A DNA stretch of 64,000 nucleotides. Origin: Acidobacterium sp. S8. Lineage in GTDB: Bacteria > Acidobacteriota > Terriglobia > Terriglobales > Acidobacteriaceae. The stretch spans positions 1 through 64,000 of the forward strand of contig NZ_LMUM01000021.1 in NCBI RefSeq assembly GCF_009765985.1. The letters run 5' to 3'. The position numbers were made by a program, and so were the translations under genes. Under the pieces are notes generated by a model that was not told where the DNA came from, ran no database searches, and saw only the letters and a program-made list of their open reading frames with translations. Shown piece after piece: positions 1 to 8,166 of the stretch. Every line of letters begins with the position of its first letter. The stretch's first letter is position 1.

Positions 1-298
1 CCACCGAGAACAATTGCGGCGAAATTCTGATTCATCAAGAGGACCTCTGCTTAGGGAAATCTTCTTCGGGTCCGAAGAACGCGATATCGATCAGATGAAG
101 GTTTCGACGATGTTCGAGCTGGCTGCTAAGAGGTGAGAAGTAAAGCGGAAAATCGCAAGGGGAAATATTTCCTCCCCCCACTTCTAAGATATAGCGCACC
201 GGGGGGCTTGCGGCAAGCCCCGGGCCGTGCCGTAGAGTCGTTCGAGCCGGCCAGACTGATGGCCGAAGCGAGAACCTTACGGAAACGGGAGACATTCC
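1..298. other. Leader region without a recognisable gene
   Basis: No convincing coding region is seen before the hydroxylase gene at 299. A minus-strand open frame crosses this stretch but mostly mirrors the hydroxylase and has no recognisable protein features. The last 100 bases are probably the promoter and leader of the hydroxylase: a GGAAACGGGAGAC stretch lies just before its ATG and can act as a Shine-Dalgarno site. Confidence 0.5.
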
Positions 299-1801
299 AT
301 GACTGAGCACGCGGTAGTGATTGCTAGAGGAGGTCCCACGGGGATGATGCTGGCGGGCGAATTGACGCTGGCGGGTGTCGATGCCGCCATTGTCGAGCGG
401 CGAGAGAGCGCGGAGCTGGTCGGCTCGCGCGCTGGCGGCATACACACCCGCACCATCGAGGTTCTCGATCAGCGTGGAATTGCCGATCGCTTCCTCGCAG
501 AGGGACAGAGGATGCAGAACGCGGGGTTCGCTCACGTCCCGCTGGACATCAGCGATTTTCCGGCCCGGCACAACTACGGGCTGGCGCTCTGGCAGAAGCA
601 CTTCGAACGCATCCTGGCTGGGTGGGTCGAAGAGCTGGCGATACCGGTCTATCGCGGGTGCGAGGTGACGGGCTTCACGCAGGACAATACCGGTGTCGGG
701 GTCGCGTTGTCTGACGGCCAGTCGCTGCGGGCTCAGTATCTCGTCGGTTGCGACGGCGGGCGCAGCGTGGTGCGTAAAGCAGCTGGCATCGCATTCCCCG
801 GCTGGGATGCGACGGTCAGCCACATCCTCGCCGAGGTCGAGGTGGCTGAAGAGCCGCAATGGGGAATGCGCAACACTGCTCTTGGTATTCATGGCTTTGG
901 CAAGGTGAACTATGAGATCCGCGACGGCAAGATCGTTTATCTGGATGGAGGGCCGGTGCGGGTCATGGTGACCGAAGAGCATGTCGGGAACACGACTGAG
1001 CCCACTCTGCGCGATTTAAGCGAGGCGCTCATCGCGCTTTATGGAACGGACTACGGGATCCACAGCCCGGTCTGGATCACACGGTTCACGGACGCGGCGC
1101 GTCAGGCGGAAAGCTATCGCAAGGGACGGGTCCTGTTGGCTGGCGACGCCGCACACATACATTACCCGGCGGGTGGGCAAGGTCTCAATCTCGGCGTTCA
1201 GGATGCTGTGAACTTGGGATGGAAGCTGGCCCAGGTGGTGAAGGGGACGTCGCCCGAAAGCCTGTTGGACAGCTATCAGGCCGAGCGCCACCCGGTCGCC
1301 GCGCGGGTGCTCGAGAACACGCTGGCGCAGACCGCCCTTCTCCGCCAGGATGATCGCTCCAAGGCCGCGTGGAAGGTTGTTTCCGAGCTTCTCAAGATGG
1401 ATGAGCCCCGCCAACGATGGGCGGCGGAGATATCCGGTCTTGGCGTTCATTACGACCTTGGCGAGGGACACCCGCTGCTCGGTCGCCGTATGCCCGATCT
1501 TGACCTGATCACTGCGGAGGGGCCGATGCGGGTCTTTACTCTGTTGCATAGGGCCCGGCCGGTGCTGCTCAACTTTGGTGAGCCCGGCGGCTTCGACATT
1601 GCTCCGTGGGCGGATCGGGTTCAACTGGTCGACGCTGCGTATGCTGGCCCGTGGGAGCTTCCGGCGATCGGGGTGATTACTGCTCCGACGGCTGTGCTGG
1701 TTCGGCCTGACGGATATGTGGCCTGGGTGGGAGACCTGACTGGGTCGGGGCTCGCCGATGCACTCACCACCTGGTTCGGACGACCTGGTGCGGCGGCGTA
1801 G
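299..1801 (+). CDS. FAD-dependent aromatic-ring hydroxylase (PheA/TfdB family)
   Basis: This is a 500-residue flavoprotein monooxygenase of the class A type, which uses NAD(P)H and oxygen to hydroxylate an aromatic or polyketide-like substrate. An N-terminal Rossmann beta-alpha-beta unit is visible (VVIARGGPTG, residues 6-15). A DG motif (CDGGRSVVR) lies near residue 150 and a GD motif (LLAGDAAH, then GGQGLN) near 280. The C-terminal 100 residues resemble the thioredoxin-like domain of phenol hydroxylase relatives and of rifampicin monooxygenases. The first glycine of GxGxxG is replaced by Arg10, which is unusual. The gene stands alone, with no dioxygenase or catabolic partners nearby, so the substrate cannot be named. 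Family call is firm; activity is uncertain. Confidence 0.85.
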   Translation: MTEHAVVIARGGPTGMMLAGELTLAGVDAAIVERRESAELVGSRAGGIHTRTIEVLDQRGIADRFLAEGQRMQNAGFAHVPLDISDFPARHNYGLALWQKHFERILAGWVEELAIPVYRGCEVTGFTQDNTGVGVALSDGQSLRAQYLVGCDGGRSVVRKAAGIAFPGWDATVSHILAEVEVAEEPQWGMRNTALGIHGFGKVNYEIRDGKIVYLDGGPVRVMVTEEHVGNTTEPTLRDLSEALIALYGTDYGIHSPVWITRFTDAARQAESYRKGRVLLAGDAAHIHYPAGGQGLNLGVQDAVNLGWKLAQVVKGTSPESLLDSYQAERHPVAARVLENTLAQTALLRQDDRSKAAWKVVSELLKMDEPRQRWAAEISGLGVHYDLGEGHPLLGRRMPDLDLITAEGPMRVFTLLHRARPVLLNFGEPGGFDIAPWADRVQLVDAAYAGPWELPAIGVITAPTAVLVRPDGYVAWVGDLTGSGLADALTTWFGRPGAAA

Positions 1802-1835
1802 CCTACCGGTTTCCAAGATCGTTCTGTCAGGAGTC

Positions 1836-2291
1836 TTAGCTCTCGCGGGCGGCGGCTTCCAGTGCGGGCAGGTCCATCTTGATCATCCCCATCATGGCTT
1901 CCATGGCTTTGGGGTGACTGATCAACTCGCCGATATTGCGTGGCACGATCTGCCAGCATAGGCCGAAGCGGTCGGTCAGCCAGCCGCAGGCCATGGGTTT
2001 GCCGCCCTCTATTAACTTGTCCCAGTAGCTGTCGATTTCTTCCTGGGAGTCGCAGCGGACGAAGAACGAGAAGGCGGGGTTGAGCACCTGCGAGGGGCCG
2101 CCGTTGAGGAAGACCATATCCTGGCCCTCAAGCTCGATCGTGATCGTGGCGATCTTGCCCACGGGCCACGGACCGACGCCTTTGGAACGTACCTCATCGA
2201 GCTTGCGCGCGTGGGGAAAGACGCTCAGGTAAAACTCGGCGGCTTCTTCGGCGTTGTCATTGAACCAGAGGAATGGAGCAACTTTGTTCAT
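1836..2291 (-). CDS. VOC / PhnB-like glyoxalase-superfamily protein
   Basis: A protein of about 151 residues of the PhnB or 3-demethylubiquinone-9-methyltransferase-like branch of the vicinal-oxygen-chelate superfamily. It shows the family's opening (PFLWFNDNAEEAAEFY), a central GQDMVFLNGGP strand and the typical CGWLTDRFGLCWQIVP segment, which holds the usual metal-site region. Such proteins are small cytoplasmic dimers of mostly unknown substrate. The start is placed at the ATG beginning MNKV; another ATG lies three codons upstream at 2300, and no strong Shine-Dalgarno site decides between them. It converges on the hydroxylase gene, with 34 bases between their ends. Confidence 0.8.
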   Translation of the reverse strand: MNKVAPFLWFNDNAEEAAEFYLSVFPHARKLDEVRSKGVGPWPVGKIATITIELEGQDMVFLNGGPSQVLNPAFSFFVRCDSQEEIDSYWDKLIEGGKPMACGWLTDRFGLCWQIVPRNIGELISHPKAMEAMMGMIKMDLPALEAAARES

Positions 2292-2545
2292 GGCTGGCAT
2301 GGTAGCAAATTGGAGGTCACTGACGCTCAGACGACATCTCAGGACCAATCGTAGAAGGCCGGCTTTGAGCGGGGTCACGTCACATTTACCCTACAGCCCG
2401 TCGTCCAGCGATGGTAGCTTCGCTGCGTCCGCCAGCAGCGCCTGTCCTAAATCGGGGATCAGCGTCGAAAATTGATACTACTGGCAACATTGACAGATTT
2501 CAGGCGGCTCCTATTGGGAGTAGGTTCTGTTTCGGGGCAACTTTG

Positions 2546-4054
2546 ATGCCTAACTTCCAGCAAGTCATCTCCGGTACGCTTTCCGTCACTCTTGTAGTCA
2601 GTTCGATGGGGCTCGACGGCTGCAAAAAGAAGGAATCAGCGGGGCAGCAGGCCCAGGCGCCCGCCACCACCTATGCCATGCCTACGCCTGATCAGCTCTA
2701 CCAGCTCGTGGCTCCGATTGCTCTGTTCCCAGACAACCTGGTTGCCATAGTGCTTGCGAGCTCGACTTTCCCGGACCAGATCACCGCGTCCTGGCAGTGG
2801 ATGCAGCAGAACGGGGGGCTCAAAGGCGAGCAGCTGATGCAGGCGGTGGACCAGCAGCCATGGGACGCCAGCGTCAAAGGGCTGACCCAGTTCTCTGACG
2901 TATTGCAACAGATGGCCACGAACCTGTCGTGGACCTCGTCCCTGGGCGATGCGTATTTCAACGCGCCCCAAAACGTGATGAACGCCGTGCAGGTGATGCG
3001 CCAGAAGGCCTACCAGGCTGGCAATCTGAAAACAACTCCACAGCAGAACGTTCAGGTCGAGAATCAGCCTGCGGGAACGGAGCCCGTTGCTGCGTCCTCA
3101 GGCGAGGAGCAGCAGGTGACGGTGGTGCAGTCTCCGCCGCAGACCATCGTGATCGAGCCATCGCAGCCCGACGTTGTCTATGTGCCCAGCTACAATCCCA
3201 CCGCAGTGTACGGCGAGCCGGTGGCGGCTTACCCCGGCTACTCGACCGGAGCCATGGTAACCACCGGCCTGGTCTCCTTCGGAGTCGGCATGCTGGTAGG
3301 CGCGGCAATCAGCAACAACAACAACAATTGCTGCGGATGGGGCTATAACTCCTGGAACACCGGCTGGAATAACTCCAGTGTGAACTACAACAACAATGTG
3401 TACGTCTCCAACTCCAACACCTTCGTCAATCGCAGCAACGCCAATTACAACAACGTGAATCGGAACAATGTCAATCGGAACAATATCAACGCGAACAACG
3501 TCAATCGCAACGACCTGAACCGGGGCAACACTCCGCAGTTCGATCAGAGGCGCAACCAAGGCGTTGGAGACCGTAACCAGGGGGTCGGCGATCGTAATCA
3601 AGGTGTTGGCAATCGTAATCAAGGCGTTGGCAATCGTAATCAGGGTGTCGGCAATCGGAACCAAGGAGTTGGGGACCGTAATCAGGGCGTCGGCAACCGG
3701 AACCAAGGCGTTGGCGATCGTAATCAGGGCGTCGGCAACCGGAACCAAAGCCCCGGTAACCAGCGCCCGGAGCAGCGGGGCTACGGCAATCAGCCAAACC
3801 GCGGAGCCAGTAACAACGCGATGGGAAATTACCAGCAGGGCGGCAACGCCCGCAACGACAGCGCGCGGGGCAAGCAGAGCGTGAACGGAGGCGGCAACCG
3901 CGGTGGCAACACAGCCCAGCCTCAAAATCGAAGCGGTGGTGGCGGCGGCAACCGTAGCGGTGGCAACACAGCCAAGCCCCAAAATCGAAGCGGCGGTGGC
4001 GGCGGCAACCGCAGTGGAGGAGCACCAAAGGGGGGCAGCCGTCCTCCAAGGTGA
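2546..4054 (+). CDS. DUF3300 lipoprotein with Asn/Gly-rich tandem repeats
   Basis: A protein of about 502 residues. It begins with a signal segment ending in an atypical lipobox (GLDGC, then KKK), so it is probably an exported lipoprotein. The DUF3300 domain covers roughly residues 45-250 (LYQLVAPIALFPD, TASWQWMQQN, PQNVMNAVQVMRQKAY, VYVPSYNPT). A hydrophobic glycine-rich stretch follows, then a long low-complexity tail rich in Asn, nine exact NQGVG(D/N)R repeats, and Gly/Arg/Ser segments. The ATG at 2546 is preferred over the frame-opening 2411 because it begins the signal peptide. The next gene encodes a DUF2950 protein, its usual partner in other genomes. Function is unknown; an envelope role is inferred. 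Confidence 0.85.
   Translation: MPNFQQVISGTLSVTLVVSSMGLDGCKKKESAGQQAQAPATTYAMPTPDQLYQLVAPIALFPDNLVAIVLASSTFPDQITASWQWMQQNGGLKGEQLMQAVDQQPWDASVKGLTQFSDVLQQMATNLSWTSSLGDAYFNAPQNVMNAVQVMRQKAYQAGNLKTTPQQNVQVENQPAGTEPVAASSGEEQQVTVVQSPPQTIVIEPSQPDVVYVPSYNPTAVYGEPVAAYPGYSTGAMVTTGLVSFGVGMLVGAAISNNNNNCCGWGYNSWNTGWNNSSVNYNNNVYVSNSNTFVNRSNANYNNVNRNNVNRNNINANNVNRNDLNRGNTPQFDQRRNQGVGDRNQGVGDRNQGVGNRNQGVGNRNQGVGNRNQGVGDRNQGVGNRNQGVGDRNQGVGNRNQSPGNQRPEQRGYGNQPNRGASNNAMGNYQQGGNARNDSARGKQSVNGGGNRGGNTAQPQNRSGGGGGNRSGGNTAKPQNRSGGGGGNRSGGAPKGGSRPPR
3554..3742 (+). repeat. Nine 21-bp tandem repeats inside the DUF3300 gene
   Basis: Nine consecutive 7-codon units encode NQGVGDR or NQGVGNR, followed by a degenerate tenth unit. 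Units differ at synonymous positions and at the Asp/Asn codon, so the array is not freshly amplified, yet it stays in frame and free of stops. Such arrays expand and contract by slippage. It is a coding repeat, not a CRISPR, because there are no unique spacers. Confidence 0.9.
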
Positions 4055-4198
4055 CGCGGAGTCGGGGTTCGGTGAGTTCCTGCGCTCGACGCACCTCGGT
4101 GGCGATCGGCAGGACGCGCCAGCTCTGGCCTCTCTCAAGCCCGCAGTACCGGCTTGAGTCCAGGCCGTATCCACAACCCAAGAGTCAGGAGGATCTCA

Positions 4199-5161
4199 AT
4201 GAAGCGCACGCTGCAACTTCACGAAAGGCCATCGCCCGATCACCCGGGGGCAGTGGTGCCGTATCTGGCAATCCTGGTCCTGCTCTGTCTGCTTGATCCT
4301 ACCGGTTCTCGTGCGCAGTCGACGAGTGAGAAGACTTTCTCTTCTCCCGGAGATGCGGCGCTGGCGCTTTACGTGGCGGCCAAGTCCGATGACTCCGGCA
4401 GCCTGAATGCGATCTTCGGTTCGAATGCGGACAAGGTCTTACACACCGGCGATGAGGTAGCGGACAAGAATCTGTTGTCGAACTTCGTGTCTCACTATGA
4501 CCAGATGCATCGCGTCGTCATCGAGCCAGACCAGACTGCCACCCTTTATATCGGAGCCGACAACTGGCCCATGCCGATCTCGCTGGTGAAGAACGCCTCT
4601 GGGGCGTGGCATTTCGACACGGAAGGCGGAATCCAGGAGATTCTCTACCGGCGCATCGGCAATAACGAGAACGGCGCCATCAAGGTCCTTCAAACGTTGA
4701 TCGATGCTCAGAAAGAGTATGCCTCCACCACGCACGATGACGAAAAGGTGAAGCAGTACGCCAGCAAGGTGTTCAGCACCGAAGGGAAGCACGACGGGCT
4801 CTACTGGAAGACCGCCGACAACGAGCCGCCTAGTCCCATCGGGCCGCTTCTTGCAGAGGCATCGGACGAAGGCTATACCCGGAAGGCGGGCGCGCCGTTC
4901 CATGGCTACATCTTTCGCCCTCTTACCCGCCAGGGACCGGCCGCGAGGGGCGGCGCGCGCGACTACAAGGTGAATGGGGTTATGACCCGCGGGGTCGCGT
5001 TCATGGCCTATCCCGCCGTATACCGGACCTCGGGCGTGATGACCTTCATCATCAACCAGGATGGCAGGGCGTTTCAAAAGGACCTTGGCCAGGACACGGC
5101 CAAAGTGGCGGAGGCCATCTCGGAATACAACCCCGACAAGACCTGGATGCCAGCCGAGTAA
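4199..5161 (+). CDS. DUF2950 family exported protein
   Basis: A 320-residue protein starting at an ATG with an AGGAGG site five bases upstream. An N-terminal signal anchor (YLAILVLLCLLDP, cleavage likely after SRAQS) is followed by the DUF2950 region, with characteristic segments such as TFSSPGDAALALYVAAKS, WHFDTEGG, RRIGNNENGAI and the C-terminal VYRTSGVMTFIINQDG. It lies 144 bases downstream of the DUF3300 gene in the same direction, the common pairing for these families, so the two probably work together in the periplasm or outer envelope. No catalytic residues can be named. Family assignment is confident; the role is unknown. Confidence 0.87.
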   Translation: MKRTLQLHERPSPDHPGAVVPYLAILVLLCLLDPTGSRAQSTSEKTFSSPGDAALALYVAAKSDDSGSLNAIFGSNADKVLHTGDEVADKNLLSNFVSHYDQMHRVVIEPDQTATLYIGADNWPMPISLVKNASGAWHFDTEGGIQEILYRRIGNNENGAIKVLQTLIDAQKEYASTTHDDEKVKQYASKVFSTEGKHDGLYWKTADNEPPSPIGPLLAEASDEGYTRKAGAPFHGYIFRPLTRQGPAARGGARDYKVNGVMTRGVAFMAYPAVYRTSGVMTFIINQDGRAFQKDLGQDTAKVAEAISEYNPDKTWMPAE

Positions 5162-5363
5162 AGTCCAGCAGCGATGTGAGTGCCGTCGCGAAGTCGGCAT
5201 TGCAGGTGGATCACCGGCTATCCGAGAAACGCACTTGTGTAGCAAAGCCTGGCTACGCTCGAACTTCCCGGAAAACGCGATTCTTGTCGGCAACCCCGAT
5301 CGCTTAACACAAGCCGACATTTCCGATCCACATCGCCGTCGACTTCTCAGGCGTTTCTTTGAG

Positions 5364-5765
5364 CTAGCCGTTTTCTACGCGCGCCTTTATATCCGAATAC
5401 GCCATCTCGATGAGTCTGCGAAGAGATGCGGCGTCTGTGGCTGTTCCCGGTCTGAGCTTCACATGGCGCATGAACTTGCCGGTGCCTTGTAACAGGCGGG
5501 CGGGATCGGGCAGCGCTGCGCCTTGAAAGAACCCGACGTTTACGTGCGAAGTGAATACGTTCACGTAGCCGAAGGGCGCATCGCCCAGACATGCGACTGG
5601 ACAGCCGTCATGCAAGGTCTCCCGGACTTCGTCGCCGCATTTTCGCATCACCTCAAACCACTTGTGCGCGATGGCCCCCAATTCACCGCTATGCTCTTTC
5701 ATCCATGCATCGATGGCGGGATCGCGTTCGACGGTACCGTTGAATCGCAGCAATTCCGTTCTCAT
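5364..5765 (-). CDS. DUF1801 (YdhG/YdeI-like) domain protein
   Basis: A 133-residue cytoplasmic protein with the DUF1801 fold signature: a helix with WFEVMRKCGDEVRETLHDGCP, then FGYVNVFTSHVNVGFFQGAALPDP and a conserved GTGKFMRHVKL segment. Members are related to bacterial iron-chaperone-like (frataxin-superfamily) proteins, but their physiological role is poorly settled. The start at 5765 is chosen because GGAGCG lies a few bases upstream; an in-frame ATG at 5816 has no comparable site. It sits alone, just past the end of the small peptide gene that is read in the same direction. Confidence 0.8.
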   Translation of the reverse strand: MRTELLRFNGTVERDPAIDAWMKEHSGELGAIAHKWFEVMRKCGDEVRETLHDGCPVACLGDAPFGYVNVFTSHVNVGFFQGAALPDPARLLQGTGKFMRHVKLRPGTATDAASLRRLIEMAYSDIKARVENG

Positions 5766-5842
5766 CGTCGCTCCATTGTCGCTCTCGGACTTATGTGTAA
5801 ACAGTGGCTGAGCCATGGACAGTCGGGGGACACTGTGAGTCG

Positions 5843-5971
5843 CTATCTCGAAAAATCAGAATGGTGATGATGATCGCGAATCCTCTTATCCCTGGCCACA
5901 ATCACGAATGCGCCAATCATCCCAATGAGCGGAATTGAACAAAAAGCTAGCAAGTACAAGTAGATGTTCAT
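5843..5971 (-). CDS. Small (42-residue) His-rich single-pass membrane peptide
   Basis: A short open frame starting at an ATG with GAGGGG about six bases upstream. The product begins MNIYLYLLAF, has one clear transmembrane helix over residues 2-25 (rich in Leu, Ile and Ala, ending FVIVA), then a short charged tail with RDKRIRD and four consecutive histidines. It is divergent from the marR-like gene, whose start lies 123 bases away, and the gap carries two inverted repeats. I do not recognise a family. The good ribosome site, the clean helix and the divergent placement support a real gene; the His-rich tail could bind metal, but that is speculation. Confidence 0.5.
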   Translation of the reverse strand: MNIYLYLLAFCSIPLIGMIGAFVIVARDKRIRDHHHHSDFSR

Positions 5972-6001
5972 CGAGCCCCTCTTTGACGCAATGGTGGTTG
6001 G

Positions 6002-6041
6002 ATGGAAGGCCCTGGGTCTGCTCACAATGGAGGCCTTCCAT
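6002..6041 (+). promoter_or_regulatory. 10-bp-arm inverted repeat between the small peptide gene and marR
   Basis: ATGGAAGGCC at 6002-6011 is matched exactly by GGCCTTCCAT at 6032-6041, with a 20-base loop. It lies in the divergent promoter region upstream of both genes. No run of T follows on either side, so an operator or a leader hairpin is more likely than a terminator. Confidence 0.5.
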
Positions 6042-6056
6042 TCCACGCAAACATCG

Positions 6057-6071
6057 TATCGTGTTACGATA
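6057..6071 (+). promoter_or_regulatory. Likely MarR operator (TATCGT-N3-ACGATA)
   Basis: A perfect 6-bp inverted repeat with a 3-base centre lies 24 bases upstream of the marR-like ATG at 6095. MarR proteins bind short palindromes of this size in their own promoters, so autorepression is the simplest reading. It is also within 90 bases of the divergent small peptide start. Confidence 0.5.
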
Positions 6072-6094
6072 TACACAGAACAAGCCGCCTGTCT

Positions 6095-6508
6095 ATGACT
6101 ACCGAACACGATGACATTCAACTTCTGGCGAAATTCCGTCATGAGATTCGGCGTTTCCTGCAATTCAGCGAGCGAGCCGCCGCTGCTGCTGGCCTGCAGC
6201 CACAACAGCACCAGCTTCTATTGCAGATTGCAGGCGCTCCAGACGACACCCTGGTTACGATCAGCCACATAGCCGATGTAATGAGTTTGCGGCACCATAC
6301 CGTTGTGGAACTTAGCAAACGGTGTGAGTTGGCGGGACTCGTGCGCAGAACTCATGATCCGAACGATCGCCGGTGCGTAGTGTTAGAGCTAACAGCCCAG
6401 GGCCACCGCGCTCTTCGTCAGCTTTCTGACGTTCATTCTCAGCAGTTGCGCGAGTTGGCACCGAGCCTGATTCAGGCACTCACACGGATAAGCAAATCGA
6501 AACCATAA
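6095..6508 (+). CDS. MarR family transcriptional regulator
   Basis: A 137-residue winged-helix regulator. The DNA-binding region is clear: VTISHIADVMSLRHHTVVELSKRCELAGLVRR (about residues 52-83), then the wing with DPNDRRCVVLELTAQGHRAL. Flanking helices form the dimer interface. The ATG at 6095 is chosen because the upstream in-frame ATG at 6002 lies in the inverted-repeat region and adds residues absent from this family. It precedes a ClC channel gene by 41 bases in the same direction and is divergent from the small membrane peptide gene, so it probably controls one or both. The ligand is unknown. Confidence 0.88.
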   Translation: MTTEHDDIQLLAKFRHEIRRFLQFSERAAAAAGLQPQQHQLLLQIAGAPDDTLVTISHIADVMSLRHHTVVELSKRCELAGLVRRTHDPNDRRCVVLELTAQGHRALRQLSDVHSQQLRELAPSLIQALTRISKSKP

Positions 6509-6549
6509 GCGGAAGCAGCCCATGACCGCGCGGATGAAAGAAGGCACTC

Positions 6550-8166
6550 TTGCAGTCAGAACCATCGATTCTCAGGGATTTTACGGTCGATAGACGGGTC
6601 TGGTTACTTTCCAGCGTCTCCATTGGCATTGGTATATGCGCGGCTATCCTGGCCGTATTACTTCTGCGCTGCATCGCGTTTTCGACAAACTTCTTTTACT
6701 ACCATCGCCTGAGCATGGCTGCTGTTTCTCCGTCGGGAAGCCCTTTAGGGCATTGGATGGTTGTGGTTCCCGTTGTGGGAGGATTGATCGTTGGCCTGAT
6801 GGCGCGGTTTGGTTCAGACAAAATACGCGGTCACGGAATACCGGAAGCAATCGAAGCGATTCTCCTTCACCGAGCCAAGGTCGATCCGAAGATCGCCGTT
6901 CTGAAACCAGTCTCGGCAGCGATTGCAATTGGTTCAGGCGGACCTTTCGGCGCAGAAGGCCCCATCATCATGACAGGGGGAGCCGTCGGATCGCTCATCG
7001 GTCAATGGATGCAGGTGACTGATGCAGAAAGAACCACACTTCTGGTCGCCGGAGCTGCGGCGGGTATGTCGGCAACGTTTGCTACGCCGGTGGCTGCGAT
7101 TTTCCTGGCGGTCGAACTCCTGCTCTTTGAATGGCGGCCCCGGAGCCTTGTTCCCGTAGCGATTGCCAGTGCCACAGCGGCGCTTCTCCGCGTTCATTGG
7201 CTTGGCGCCGGGCCCCTCTTTCAGATGCCACTCCTGGCGGACATTTCGCATGTCTCGTTTGCGATTGGAGCTCTCTTCTTGGGCGCTCTCCTGGGTCTCA
7301 TTTCTGCAGGAATGAGCCGCATGATGTATGCATTTGAAGATCTCTTCGAGCATTTACATCTCCACTGGATGTGGTGGCCCGCGATTGGCGGCATAGGTAT
7401 TGGAGTAGGAGGCCTCTTCTTCCCGCGCGGCCTCGGAGTCGGGTACGACAACATCGCAGAGTTGCTTCGCGGGAGCGCACCCATGGGGCTAATCGTCGGA
7501 ATTCTGATCGCGAAGTCGCTGATGTGGGCTTTTTCTTTGGGATCAGGCACCTCCGGAGGTGTGCTTGCACCGCTGCTCATGATTGGTGGAGCAGTGGGCG
7601 CGCTGGCGGGGCATCTGGCTCACGCACCGTTCGAGACTCAGGCATTCTGGGCTTTGATCGGCATGGGGTCCATGCTCGCGGGTTCGCTTGGCGTGCCGCT
7701 CACTGCCATTCTATTCAGCTTAGAAGTTACGCACTGTCTGCCAGCCTTGCTGCCTTTAGCGGTGGCCTGCGTTGCGTCTTATCTTGTCGCGGCTCTCATT
7801 ATGCCCCGGTCTATTCTGACTGAAAAGCTCAGCCGGCGAGGCTATCATCTGACTCGCGAATATGGTGTCGATCCGCTCGAACTTGTCCTCGTAAGAGAGG
7901 TTATGTCGCCGCTCGCAGCGGGAGCTTCGACGATTCCTCGCCCAAGTGTTTTCGCTTACGCTGATTCAACAACGCGAGGCGCGGCAGAGATCATGGCTAC
8001 AGAGGGCGTAGAAACAATGCCGGTCCTGGACCGAGCGACTGGGCAAGCATGTGGCGAATTGTCGCTGAAGGATTTGCTGCGTGGGAGAGAACGATCGCTG
8101 GACCGTGAAAGCGAGCGACTCAGACTCTTCGGGTATATTCCTCCCGAACTTGGTGGTCACAACTGA
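6550..8166 (+). CDS. ClC-family chloride channel or transporter with C-terminal CBS-like region
   Basis: A 538-residue polytopic membrane protein. The ClC ion-pathway motifs are present: GHGIPEAIEA (position of GSGIP), GPFGAEGP (position of GREGP, keeping the gating glutamate) and GTSGGVLAP (position of GxFxP). About ten hydrophobic helices can be traced. The C-terminal 110 residues hold a CBS-like segment (VREVMSP, then EGVETMPVLD). A TTG start at 6550 is inferred because a TGA stop lies at 6535 in this frame, and AAGAAGG is correctly spaced before the TTG. It follows marR by 41 bases. It moves chloride or another anion such as fluoride; channel versus proton antiporter cannot be decided here. 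Confidence 0.88.
   Translation: MQSEPSILRDFTVDRRVWLLSSVSIGIGICAAILAVLLLRCIAFSTNFFYYHRLSMAAVSPSGSPLGHWMVVVPVVGGLIVGLMARFGSDKIRGHGIPEAIEAILLHRAKVDPKIAVLKPVSAAIAIGSGGPFGAEGPIIMTGGAVGSLIGQWMQVTDAERTTLLVAGAAAGMSATFATPVAAIFLAVELLLFEWRPRSLVPVAIASATAALLRVHWLGAGPLFQMPLLADISHVSFAIGALFLGALLGLISAGMSRMMYAFEDLFEHLHLHWMWWPAIGGIGIGVGGLFFPRGLGVGYDNIAELLRGSAPMGLIVGILIAKSLMWAFSLGSGTSGGVLAPLLMIGGAVGALAGHLAHAPFETQAFWALIGMGSMLAGSLGVPLTAILFSLEVTHCLPALLPLAVACVASYLVAALIMPRSILTEKLSRRGYHLTREYGVDPLELVLVREVMSPLAAGASTIPRPSVFAYADSTTRGAAEIMATEGVETMPVLDRATGQACGELSLKDLLRGRERSLDRESERLRLFGYIPPELGGHN

Noticed and set aside
35-982. Long minus-strand frame opposite the hydroxylase start
   Set aside because: It mirrors the hydroxylase codons, has no recognisable motif, and would overlap a well-supported gene.
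1016-1816. Minus-strand 266-residue frame opposite the hydroxylase end
   Set aside because: Arg- and Pro-rich shadow of a coding strand with high GC third positions.
3554-3742. CRISPR array
   Set aside because: Units are contiguous, 21 bases long, coding, and lack unique spacers.
3098-4174. Minus-strand 358-residue frame opposite the DUF3300 repeat tail
   Set aside because: It is the antisense of the repeat region; its own repeats only echo the NQGVG array.
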